The notes beneath the pieces are model-generated. The model saw only the letters and a list, made by a program, of their open reading frames with translations. It did not search any database and was not told the origin of the DNA. Shown here piece by piece: positions 1 through 7,387 of a stretch of DNA of 9,512 bases (its first letter is position 1; every line of letters begins with the position of its first letter). Origin of the DNA: Bryobacterales bacterium (GTDB lineage: Bacteria; Acidobacteriota; Terriglobia; Bryobacterales; Bryobacteraceae); the NCBI GenBank assembly GCA_003517725.1, contig DOZZ01000199.1:16711-26222 (forward strand), written 5' to 3'. The position numbers were made by a program, and so were the translations under genes.

Positions 1-1917
<1,917 letters not shown>

Positions 1918-1935
1918 CATTTGACCGCCGCGTGC

Positions 1936-1941
1936 CAGAAT
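1936..1941 (+). promoter_or_regulatory. Possible -10 box of the sigma factor gene
   Basis: CAGAAT matches TATAAT at four of six positions and ends exactly 11 bases before the ATG at 1953. That would put the transcript start only a few bases before the start codon. There is no Shine-Dalgarno sequence in the interval. A TTGACC lies at 1921-1926, but the 9-base spacing is too short for a normal -35/-10 pair. The same 11-base arrangement occurs before rnj, which is the main reason to list it. Confidence 0.25.
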
Positions 1942-1952
1942 AGCTCTTGGGA

Positions 1953-2582
1953 ATGGAGCGCTCGCAGGAAGCAGAACTTCTAGGTAAGGCGCAGCAGGGC
2001 GAGAGCATTGCGCAAGACCGTCTGTATCGCGACTATTTCGCGGAAAGCCGGCAGATTCGTGGGCTGCTCCAGCGCGAGGTGCCAAGCCTGGAAGACCGCG
2101 AAGACATTCTGCACGACGCGTTTCTCTCGTTGATCCGGTCAAAATCGGCGTTCCGCGGCGATTCGCAGTTGCAGACGTTCGTGTACCGCGTGGTGCAGAT
2201 CGCGGTGCTGCAAAAGCTGCGCGGCGATCGGGCGCGGCGTACGGACAAAATGGTGCGCCTGGTGATTGAGGACGAAGGCGAGACGCGCGAGCGCGAACTA
2301 AGCGTCACCGATTATCAATATGAGACGGTGGACGCCGAAGCCGCCGCTCAGAAGCTGTATCAATTCCTCCCCGAGCCGATGCGAACGGCGTTCCGGCTGC
2401 GGGTCAGCGAAGAGCTGAGCTATGAAGAGATCGCGTCGGCCACCGGCAGCCCCATCAACACGGTGGCGACACGCATCCACAAGGCGCGCGCGATTCTGGC
2501 GAAGATCTTCGGCGCGCCGTCGGAGCATCCTCGGCCCACGGGATGGCGGCTGGTAAAGAAAAAGACGGAGACCGGTAACTAA
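1953..2582 (+). CDS. ECF-type RNA polymerase sigma factor
   Basis: Two-domain sigma factor of the sigma-70 family (ECF/sigma-24 type), 209 residues from the ATG. Region 2 spans about residues 46-90, with the DREDILHDAFLSLIRSKSAF core and RGDSQLQTFVYRVVQ, matching the usual DAEDLVQETF...RGEASFRTWLYRI pattern. Region 4 spans about 138-184: LPEPMRTAFRLRV, then the helix-turn-helix ELSYEEIASATGSPINTVATRIHKAR. The linker is acidic (VIEDEGETRERE) and the C-terminal tail is basic (VKKKTE). I chose ATG 1953 over the in-frame TTG at 1947 because region 2 begins well downstream and neither start has a clear Shine-Dalgarno. The stop TAA shares its last base with the ATG of the zinc-finger membrane protein, so the two are probably translationally coupled as a sigma/anti-sigma pair. 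The signal it responds to is not visible. Confidence 0.9.
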   Translation: MERSQEAELLGKAQQGESIAQDRLYRDYFAESRQIRGLLQREVPSLEDREDILHDAFLSLIRSKSAFRGDSQLQTFVYRVVQIAVLQKLRGDRARRTDKMVRLVIEDEGETRERELSVTDYQYETVDAEAAAQKLYQFLPEPMRTAFRLRVSEELSYEEIASATGSPINTVATRIHKARAILAKIFGAPSEHPRPTGWRLVKKKTETGN

Positions 2583-3484
2583 TGGCTGTGAGGTGTGTCG
2601 ATCCAGAAATTTTCAATGCGGGTCCGCAGTGGCGCAAGCTGGGGCTGGAAAACCCCGAACAGGTGCGCTACGAGGTACTCTCGCGGCCCGGTGAGTGGGC
2701 CGGCGAGATCACCGGGCACCTGGAGCAGTGCGCGTTTTGCCGGGAGCTGGCGGCCAGCCTGAAACATTTGCAGGCAGCGTTGAATCCGAAGCCCGGCGAG
2801 AGCGTGACGTTGTCGCTGTGTCCGCCGGCCCAGGCTCTGGCGCGCTATCACTACGAAGAGTCGCCGCCTGAAGAACAGAAGGCCATCAAGGCGCATGTGA
2901 AGCATTGCGCCGCCTGCCAGGTGGAGGCGCGGTGGTTGCTGCTGACGGAGGAAGTGAGCGTTGGCAAGATGCTGCGCAAGCGCTGGTATTTCCCGGTGGC
3001 CGCGGCCGTCATGATCGGCTCGCTGATCACCATGCAGCACCTGCAAAAGAGCGCGCCAAAGCCGCAGACCTTCGCCGACCTGGCGCGCGCGCCGCAATTG
3101 GACACGGCCGACCTGCTGGCGACCACGGCTCCGGCGGAACGCCCCTTGGTGCAGCGGGCGCTGGATGATTACTCGGCGGGCAAGTTCGGCCGCTCCGAGC
3201 AGGAAACGCGAGAGCTGCTGGCCACCGGCGATAATCCTGCGGCGGAACTGATCATGGCGATGTCGCTGTATAAGCGCGGGCAGCTGCGACAGGCCTACGC
3301 GTCGATGCTCGAGAGCGAACGAACCGCCCCGATGTCACAGTTTCGCTGCTGGACGCTGCTGCAGATGGCTTTAGTCGCGGGCGACCGGACCGTCATCAAC
3401 CGCGAATGCGCGCACGTGGCGAGCCACGCGGTCTACGGTCCCCAGGCGCGCAAAATTTTGGCGGCGATTCAGTCGCGCAGCTAG
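2582..3484 (+). CDS. Membrane protein with two zinc-finger motifs and TPR-like C-terminus, probable anti-sigma factor
   Basis: Predicted 300-residue single-pass membrane protein, probably the anti-sigma factor of the adjacent ECF sigma. The cytoplasmic N-terminal half has two H-x3-C-x2-C motifs of the ZAS/putative zinc-finger type: HLEQCAFC (H46, C50, C53) and HVKHCAAC (H105, C109, C112). A hydrophobic segment at about 135-152 (WYFPVAAAVMIGSLITMQ), preceded by basic residues RKR, should put the C-terminal half outside the cytoplasm. That half (about 186-250) contains two helical TPR-like units; the second, AELIMAMSLYKRGQLRQAYASML, is the clearer. Start ATG 2582 overlaps the sigma stop (TAATG), with GGAG at 2567-2570. 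The gene ends in the CTAG shared with dps, and a terminator follows at 3491. The sigma partner is inferred from position and motif; the TPR assignment is tentative. Confidence 0.8.
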   Translation: MAVRCVDPEIFNAGPQWRKLGLENPEQVRYEVLSRPGEWAGEITGHLEQCAFCRELAASLKHLQAALNPKPGESVTLSLCPPAQALARYHYEESPPEEQKAIKAHVKHCAACQVEARWLLLTEEVSVGKMLRKRWYFPVAAAVMIGSLITMQHLQKSAPKPQTFADLARAPQLDTADLLATTAPAERPLVQRALDDYSAGKFGRSEQETRELLATGDNPAAELIMAMSLYKRGQLRQAYASMLESERTAPMSQFRCWTLLQMALVAGDRTVINRECAHVASHAVYGPQARKILAAIQSRS

Positions 3485-3996
3485 TGTAGTGCGGGCCTTC
3501 GCCTTGAGGCGACTAGCCCGTCTTTCTTTTCGAGAATGTCGCGGAAGAACCACTCCTGCTTTTCGTAGTGCCGCACCATGCCGGAGAACAGATCGTTGCT
3601 GCCGGGGTCGTCGCCCTCTTCGGCCGCCTTGGCGCCGGCGCGCATGCCTTCGATCACCTTCAACACACTGCGATCCGCCTCTTCGATGAACGCCCGCATG
3701 CTCTTGGGTGCTTTCGACTGCTCGATGGTGGCGCGCTTCTGAATCTCTTCGAAGCGGAAGAGCGGGTCCTGGCCGATCATGCGCACGCGCTCGGCCAGCG
3801 TATCGATATCTTCCAAAACAACGTCGATGAACTCGTCGAACATCAGGTGCAGATCGCGCATCGTCGCCCCAAACGTCTGCCAATGATAGTGCTTGTAGTT
3901 GTGATAAAGAATGATGGTGTTGGCGGTCTCGCGCTGCAGCGCCATCACCACGGCGTTGTCCGGCTGATTCTCTTTAGCTGTTTCTTTATTCGGCAT
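3481..3996 (-). CDS. dps: Dps-family DNA-binding/iron-storage mini-ferritin
   Basis: Ferritin-like four-helix protein that assembles into 12-mers, oxidises Fe(II) with peroxide and stores iron, often while binding DNA. All ligands of the inter-subunit ferroxidase centre are present at family spacing: H38 (in YHW), H50 (in LHLMFDEF), D54, D65 and E69 (in DIDTLAER). The next helices run to about residue 158 (WFFRDILEKK). The protein has 171 residues, within the usual range. Its last 13 residues (DGLVASRRRPALH) lie outside the fold and coincide with the opposite-strand terminator; the Arg-rich tail could contact DNA. ATG 3996 is supported by GGAG seven bases upstream. The start lies inside the 3' end of the oxidoreductase gene (11-base overlap), so it is probably the last gene of the rnj operon. 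Pure DNA protection versus iron storage cannot be separated here. Confidence 0.92.
   Translation of the reverse strand: MPNKETAKENQPDNAVVMALQRETANTIILYHNYKHYHWQTFGATMRDLHLMFDEFIDVVLEDIDTLAERVRMIGQDPLFRFEEIQKRATIEQSKAPKSMRAFIEEADRSVLKVIEGMRAGAKAAEEGDDPGSNDLFSGMVRHYEKQEWFFRDILEKKDGLVASRRRPALH
3491..3530 (+). terminator. Intrinsic terminator of the sigma/anti-sigma block, inside dps
   Basis: In plus-strand RNA, CGGGC (3492-3496) pairs with GCCCG (3516-3520). An inner TCGCC (3499-3503) pairs with GGCGA (3508-3512) around a TTGA tetraloop, leaving a small 2x3 internal loop. The tract TCTTTCTTTT (3521-3530) follows at once. It begins seven bases after the stop codon of the anti-sigma gene. In the other direction no T-tract follows the hairpin, so it is one-directional. 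Confidence 0.75.
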
Positions 3997-5299
3997 CGTT
4001 AGGCTCCGCTACTATTCTCGATGCAAACAGCGTTCCGTGCCCCAGCGCGCCGTACGGATCCAGACGCTTCTTCACCGTGCGCATGGCCTCGATTGCGGCC
4101 ACTCCATATTGCAGTTCGAGCAGATGCGCTTTGCGTTTGCCCAGACCGTGCTCGGCCGACACGGTTCCGCCCAGCGCGACGGCGCGGCGGGCACATTCGA
4201 GAATCAGTCCCGAGGCGCGCTGCTGTTCATCACCTGGGGCCAGCAGATTGACGTGCAAATGCGCATCGCCGATGTGCCCGAAGACGAAGCAGCGGCCGGC
4301 GAACGCCACGGCCATCCGCTCGCGATAGAAGGCCAGCATCTCGCGCTGCCGCGCCACCGGCACGGCGCAGTCGGTGCTCCACTTCATGGCGCCCAGGCTC
4401 GCGACCATGGCGTTGATCTGCCGCGGCAGCGCGTGGCGGAATTCGCGGAAACGCTCGAGGTCCGGTCCCTCTTCCGCAAACCATGACGATTCAAACGCCC
4501 CAGCCCCCTGCAAGCGGTCCAGCCATTCGTCCGCGTCGCCCGCTTCCTGTTCGATCATCAGCGCCGCGCCCGCGCCGGCCGGGATGTTGCCATATAACGG
4601 GCGCAGCAGTTGCAACGAGGCCGCGTCCAGATATTCCAGCAGATTGAGCCTGGGAATGCCGCGCCATTGCTCCACGGCGTCCACCGCGGCTGTTTCGCCG
4701 CTGAAGAAGACCACGCCGCCCAGCGGGGCTTGGGGGCGCGGCAGTAGCTCTAGTTCAGCGGCAGTCACGACGCCCAGGGTTCCCTCGGAGCCGATAAACA
4801 GGTCCACCCAATCCATGCCGGGATGCAGGTCGTACCCAACCGCGTGCTTGGTGGTGTTGGGCCGCGGAATGTCCGGCACTTCGAAGTCGATCGCTTCGCC
4901 GCGGCGGTACTCGCGGAGCGTGCCACTGGCATGCATAATTCGCAGAGCCTTGACGTAGCGGCGCGTGCCGCCGTAACGGAAACTGCGCGAGCCGCTGGCG
5001 TTGGTCGCGATGGTGCCGCCGATTGATGCCCATGTCTCGGTCGGGTCGGGCGGGTAAAACTGGCCGGCGTTCAAGGCCGCGCGCTGGACCTCCCGCAGCG
5101 GCACGCCAGCCCCGGCACGCAGCCGGCCCGGCTCCACCGCAAGCTCTCGGAACTTTTCGAGCGAGACCACCCAGCCCGAGAGCGGCACTCGTCCGCCCGC
5201 CACACCGGTCCCCGCGCCCGCAATTGTGATGGGCGTCCGGTTCTCGTTCGCGCGCCGCAGAATATCCCGCAGCTCCAGTTCGCTCGCCGGAGCGTACAC
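3986..5299 (-). CDS. FAD-binding oxidoreductase, GlcD/D-lactate dehydrogenase type
   Basis: Flavoprotein of the VAO/PCMH fold with a FAD-oxidase C-terminal domain, oxidising a 2-hydroxy acid such as glycolate, D-lactate or D-2-hydroxyglutarate. From the GTG at 5299: pyrophosphate-binding GAGTGVAGG (28-36), PPDPTETWASIGG..ATNASGSRSFRYG (83-110), GSEGTLGV (170-177), then HIGDAHLHVN (342-351) and SAEHGLGKRK (381-390), which match the metal/substrate motifs of this family, and KRLDPYGAL near the end. GTG 5299 is the only canonical start in this stretch, but the open frame continues upstream with ESYLSDASGLRGQASAV, the expected family N-terminus. A true start near 5348-5356, next to the perfect GGAGGT at 5357-5362, is therefore likely and would have to be non-canonical. 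It lies just after rnj and overlaps dps by 11 bases. The exact substrate is unknown. Confidence 0.88.
   Translation of the reverse strand: MYAPASELELRDILRRANENRTPITIAGAGTGVAGGRVPLSGWVVSLEKFRELAVEPGRLRAGAGVPLREVQRAALNAGQFYPPDPTETWASIGGTIATNASGSRSFRYGGTRRYVKALRIMHASGTLREYRRGEAIDFEVPDIPRPNTTKHAVGYDLHPGMDWVDLFIGSEGTLGVVTAAELELLPRPQAPLGGVVFFSGETAAVDAVEQWRGIPRLNLLEYLDAASLQLLRPLYGNIPAGAGAALMIEQEAGDADEWLDRLQGAGAFESSWFAEEGPDLERFREFRHALPRQINAMVASLGAMKWSTDCAVPVARQREMLAFYRERMAVAFAGRCFVFGHIGDAHLHVNLLAPGDEQQRASGLILECARRAVALGGTVSAEHGLGKRKAHLLELQYGVAAIEAMRTVKKRLDPYGALGHGTLFASRIVAEPNDAE
4004..4007 (-). promoter_or_regulatory. Shine-Dalgarno of dps
   Basis: GGAG on the minus strand, seven bases before ATG 3996 and inside the last codons of the oxidoreductase gene. 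It fixes the dps start and supports coupled translation. Confidence 0.6.
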
Positions 5300-5352
5300 T
5301 GCGGACGCCTGCCCCCGCAGGCCCGACGCGTCGGAAAGGTAGGATTCGAGCG

Positions 5353-7020
5353 TCAGACCTCCAGAATCACCGGCATGATCAGCGGGCGGCGCTTGCTCTG
5401 CTTGCTGATGAAACGCTTCAGGTCGGCGCGGATCTTTTCCTTGGTCACGCCCCAGTCCATGCGCTCTTCGGCCGAAGACATTTCGAGCGTCCTGGCGACG
5501 ATCTCGCGGGCCTTCAGCATCAGCGCGCTGTCGTCTTCGCCGGTGAAGCCGCGGCTGACCACCTCGGGAGCGGATTCCACCGCGCCAGTGTGTTTATTGA
5601 TCGCCACGATCGACAGCACGATGCCATCTTCCGACAACAGGCGGCGGTCGCGAATCACGGTGTCGCCGACAATCTCACCCACGATGCCGGAATCGATGCA
5701 CACGCGGCCCACCGTGACGCGGCCGGCCTTGCGCGCGCCGCGATGGTCGATCTCCAGGCAATCGCCGGTATCGAGCACGAACGATTCCTCCAGACCCAGG
5801 AAGCGCAGGTGTTCGGCCAGCCGCGCGTGCTTGGTCATCTGCCGGTATTCGCCGTGGATTGGCATGAAGTAGCGCGGGCGCACCAGGTTCAGCACCAGGC
5901 GCAACTCTTCCACGCTGCCGTGTCCGGAGACGTGCAGCGGCGGGTTCATGCTGCCATACATCACGTCGGCGCCGCGCCGCGAGAGATGGTCGATCATCCG
6001 GAAGATGGGCTTCTCGTTGCCCGGAATGATGCGCGAGCTGAGCGCCACCACGTCGCCCTTTTCGACCGAGATGTGCTTGTGGTCGTCGATGGCCACGCGC
6101 GACAGCGCCGACATGGGCTCGCCCTGCGTGCCCGAGATCAGCACCGTGACCTTCTTGGGATTGGCGCCCATCACATCCTGCGGGCGCATCAGGATGCCAT
6201 CCGGAATCTCGAGGAAGCCCAGGTTGTGCGCAATCTCCGTCACGCTGATCATGCTGCGGCCGATGATCGCGACCTTGCGCCCGAACTCTAGCGACAGGTC
6301 GATCACCTGCTGCAGGCGGTGGATCGACGAACTGAAGCAGGCCACGATCACGCGGCGCTCGGCGCGGTTCAGAATATCTTCCATGCGGGGCCGCACGGCG
6401 CGTTCCGAGTCGGTGTAGCCGGCGCGGTCGGCGTTGGTCGAATCCGACATCAGCAGCAGCACGCCGCGTTTGCCATACTCGGCCAGCGTGTGCAGATCGA
6501 ACAGCGCGTTGTCGGTGGGGGTCGGGTCGACCTTGAAATCGCCGGTGTGGATGATGACGCCGAGCGGCGTCGTGATGGCCAGCGCCACGGCGCTCACGAT
6601 GGAATGGGTGACGTGAATGAATTCCACCTTGAACGGGCCGAGCTCGATGATCTCCTTGGGGCGTATGGGCCGCAGGTCCGGCTCCTCGGCCAGGTCATGT
6701 TCTTCGAGACGCCGTTCCACCAGCGCCAGCGTGAAGGCGGTGCCGAAGACGGGCACGCGGAACTCGGCCAGGAAATACGCAACGGCGCCAATATGGTCTT
6801 CGTGGCCGTGGGTCAGCAGCAGCCCCCGCACCTTCGACCGGTTTTCCTTCAGGTAGGTCAGGTCGGGCGTGACGTAGTCGACGCCCAGCAGCTCCGCTTC
6901 GGGGAACATCATGCCGCAGTCGATCACGACAATGTCCTCCCCGTAGCGCAGGGCCATAATGTTCATGCCGAACTCGCCCACGCCGCCGAGCGGCATCACC
7001 TGCAGCTTCTTGTCATTCAT
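5353..7020 (-). CDS. rnj: Ribonuclease J
   Basis: Metallo-beta-lactamase/beta-CASP ribonuclease with 5'-to-3' exonuclease and endonuclease activity in mRNA decay and rRNA maturation. It has 555 residues, the same as Bacillus RNase J1. Zinc-ligand motifs are complete: HGHEDHIG (H71, H73, D75, H76), H139 in HVTHS, and D161 in HTGDFKVDPTP. The beta-CASP domain shows SDSTNADRAG (192-201), SGTQGEPMSAL (297-307), HVSGHGSVEEL (363-373) and HGEYR (389-393). A C-terminal domain follows from about residue 450. ATG 7020 starts right at the conserved LQVMPLGGVGEFGMN block, with no good Shine-Dalgarno and a TAAAAT box 11 bases upstream. The structured gap at 7084-7239 lies before it on the same strand and could be its leader. 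Its last codons contain the GGAGGT of the oxidoreductase gene. Confidence 0.95.
   Translation of the reverse strand: MNDKKLQVMPLGGVGEFGMNIMALRYGEDIVVIDCGMMFPEAELLGVDYVTPDLTYLKENRSKVRGLLLTHGHEDHIGAVAYFLAEFRVPVFGTAFTLALVERRLEEHDLAEEPDLRPIRPKEIIELGPFKVEFIHVTHSIVSAVALAITTPLGVIIHTGDFKVDPTPTDNALFDLHTLAEYGKRGVLLLMSDSTNADRAGYTDSERAVRPRMEDILNRAERRVIVACFSSSIHRLQQVIDLSLEFGRKVAIIGRSMISVTEIAHNLGFLEIPDGILMRPQDVMGANPKKVTVLISGTQGEPMSALSRVAIDDHKHISVEKGDVVALSSRIIPGNEKPIFRMIDHLSRRGADVMYGSMNPPLHVSGHGSVEELRLVLNLVRPRYFMPIHGEYRQMTKHARLAEHLRFLGLEESFVLDTGDCLEIDHRGARKAGRVTVGRVCIDSGIVGEIVGDTVIRDRRLLSEDGIVLSIVAINKHTGAVESAPEVVSRGFTGEDDSALMLKAREIVARTLEMSSAEERMDWGVTKEKIRADLKRFISKQSKRRPLIMPVILEV
5357..5362 (-). promoter_or_regulatory. 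Shine-Dalgarno (GGAGGT) for the oxidoreductase gene, within the rnj 3' end
   Basis: A perfect GGAGGT sits in the final rnj codons (CTG GAG GTC TGA). It lies over 50 bases upstream of GTG 5299, too far to serve that start. It implies initiation at about 5348-5356, where the oxidoreductase frame offers only CTG, ACG and CTC. The CTG overlaps the rnj stop as CTGA. Confidence 0.6.
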
Positions 7021-7031
7021 CGAATCACTTG

Positions 7032-7037
7032 ATTTTA
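7032..7037 (-). promoter_or_regulatory. rnj: Possible -10 box immediately upstream of rnj
   Basis: TAAAAT on the minus strand (five of six with TATAAT) ends 11 bases before the rnj ATG, so a transcript from it would have almost no leader. No TTGACA-like element lies 16-18 bases upstream (GAGGAC at the 17-base spacing). Confidence 0.35.
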
Positions 7038-7090
7038 GCTGATTGGAGCCCTAAGTCCTCGGAAGCGTTGAATTTGTTGCGCGGGCGGGC

Positions 7091-7123
7091 AATCAAAAGC
7101 CCGCCAAGAGCACCCTGGCGGGC
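7091..7123 (-). terminator. Intrinsic terminator, third hairpin of the small RNA
   Basis: In minus-strand RNA, GCCCGCCA (7123-7116) pairs with TGGCGGGC (7106-7099). Pairing continues inward with G-U, G-C and G-U pairs to a UGC loop, about 11 pairs in all. UUUUGAUU follows directly (7098-7091). It could end a short transcript from the promoter at 7210-7239, or end read-through from the secA/DUF6599-like genes. A second GCCCGCC at 7090-7084 can compete for the same GGCGGGC. Confidence 0.65.
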
Positions 7124-7203
7124 CTGACACCGCTCCGACTGCCGGAGCGATATTCGATAGGAGAATCATTTTCAACGGCTTCGCAACCGCCAAAAACTTT
7201 AGT
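7092..7203 (-). ncRNA. Candidate structured small RNA or rnj leader, three hairpins
   Basis: About 112 bases between a sigma-70-like promoter and an intrinsic terminator. Hairpin 1 (7168-7197) has 13 pairs closed by a GCGA (GNRA) tetraloop; five of these pairs are G-U in the minus-strand sense and would be mismatches in plus-strand RNA. Hairpin 2 (7127-7153) has 11 pairs (ATATCGCTCCG with CGGAGCGGTGT), two of them G-U, and a 5-base loop. Hairpin 3 is the terminator. The 14-base linker between hairpins 1 and 2 (7154-7167) contains UCUCCU, complementary to Shine-Dalgarno sequences. The ends are estimates. I do not recognise the family; the acidobacterial Acido-1 RNA motif is one named candidate to test. 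It may act independently or as a 5' leader of rnj, which starts about 70 bases downstream of the terminator. Confidence 0.55.
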
Positions 7204-7209
7204 GATTGG

Positions 7210-7239
7210 ATAGTAAATTTTTCGGCGCACCCTCGTCAA
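7210..7239 (-). promoter_or_regulatory. Sigma-70-like promoter
   Basis: On the minus strand, TTGACG (7239-7234, five of six) is followed after 18 bases by TACTAT (7215-7210, four of six; TTACTA gives 17-base spacing). It is the best promoter-like sequence I found in the window. It points into the three-hairpin element, with a predicted start near 7203. Confidence 0.55.
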
Positions 7240-7298
7240 GTGCAAATCGGACTCGAATTTTTAGCTCGGAACCCATTGTTTTCAGGACATTTGAAGGT

Positions 7299-7314
7299 TT
7301 TCCACATTTCCACA
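7299..7314 (+). repeat. Tandem 8-mer TTTCCACA x2, DnaA-box-like
   Basis: Two perfect head-to-tail copies of TTTCCACA. With the preceding T, the first reads TTTTCCACA (7298-7306), which fits the relaxed DnaA box TTWTNCACA; the second reads ATTTCCACA, off by one base. Both point the same way in an AT-rich stretch. A protein-binding site is inferred only from the repeat. Confidence 0.5.
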
Positions 7315-7387
7315 AAAAATTGGCGATGGCGGCAAAACCCGTGAAAACAGGCCTCTCGGCGATCCTAAACCGTTAAAAATGGGCGTT

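Larger units (their letters stand above)
7021..7387. other. 367-base AT-rich intergenic region
   Basis: The only long gap in the window and visibly more AT-rich than the flanking genes, especially at 7150-7387. On the minus strand it holds a promoter, a probable small RNA or leader, and a terminator (7091-7239), plus a -10-like box before rnj (7032-7037). At 7299-7314 there is a tandem 8-mer. In 7315-7387, downstream of the DUF6599-like gene, I see no convincing terminator: only a weak stem (minus strand CCTG/CGGG around 7337-7351) and scattered T or A runs. I see no convincing protein-coding gene in it. Confidence 0.7.

Noticed and set aside
1921..1946. TTGACC as a -35 element for the sigma gene
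   Set aside because: Spacing to the -10-like CAGAAT is only 9 bases, and nothing -10-like lies 16-18 bases downstream.
3371..3883. 170-codon minus-strand frame overlapping dps
   Set aside because: Arg-rich shadow of dps in another frame; the dps frame carries all ferroxidase ligands.
5590..7032. Two long plus-strand frames (5590-6291 and 6319-7032) opposite rnj
   Set aside because: His/Arg/Ala-rich shadows of a fully conserved RNase J gene; no start signals or domains.
7081..7123. GGCGGGC/GCCCGCC repeats, considered as a CRISPR or mobile-element end
   Set aside because: Three short arms without spacer regularity, target duplication or a transposase; RNA pairing explains them better.
7035..7169. 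44-codon minus-strand frame beginning MILLSNIAPAVG, considered as an attenuator leader peptide
   Set aside because: No Shine-Dalgarno, the ATG is at the foot of hairpin 1, and the frame runs through the terminator to the rnj -10-like box. The Ile/Leu run is short and rnj is not a biosynthetic gene.
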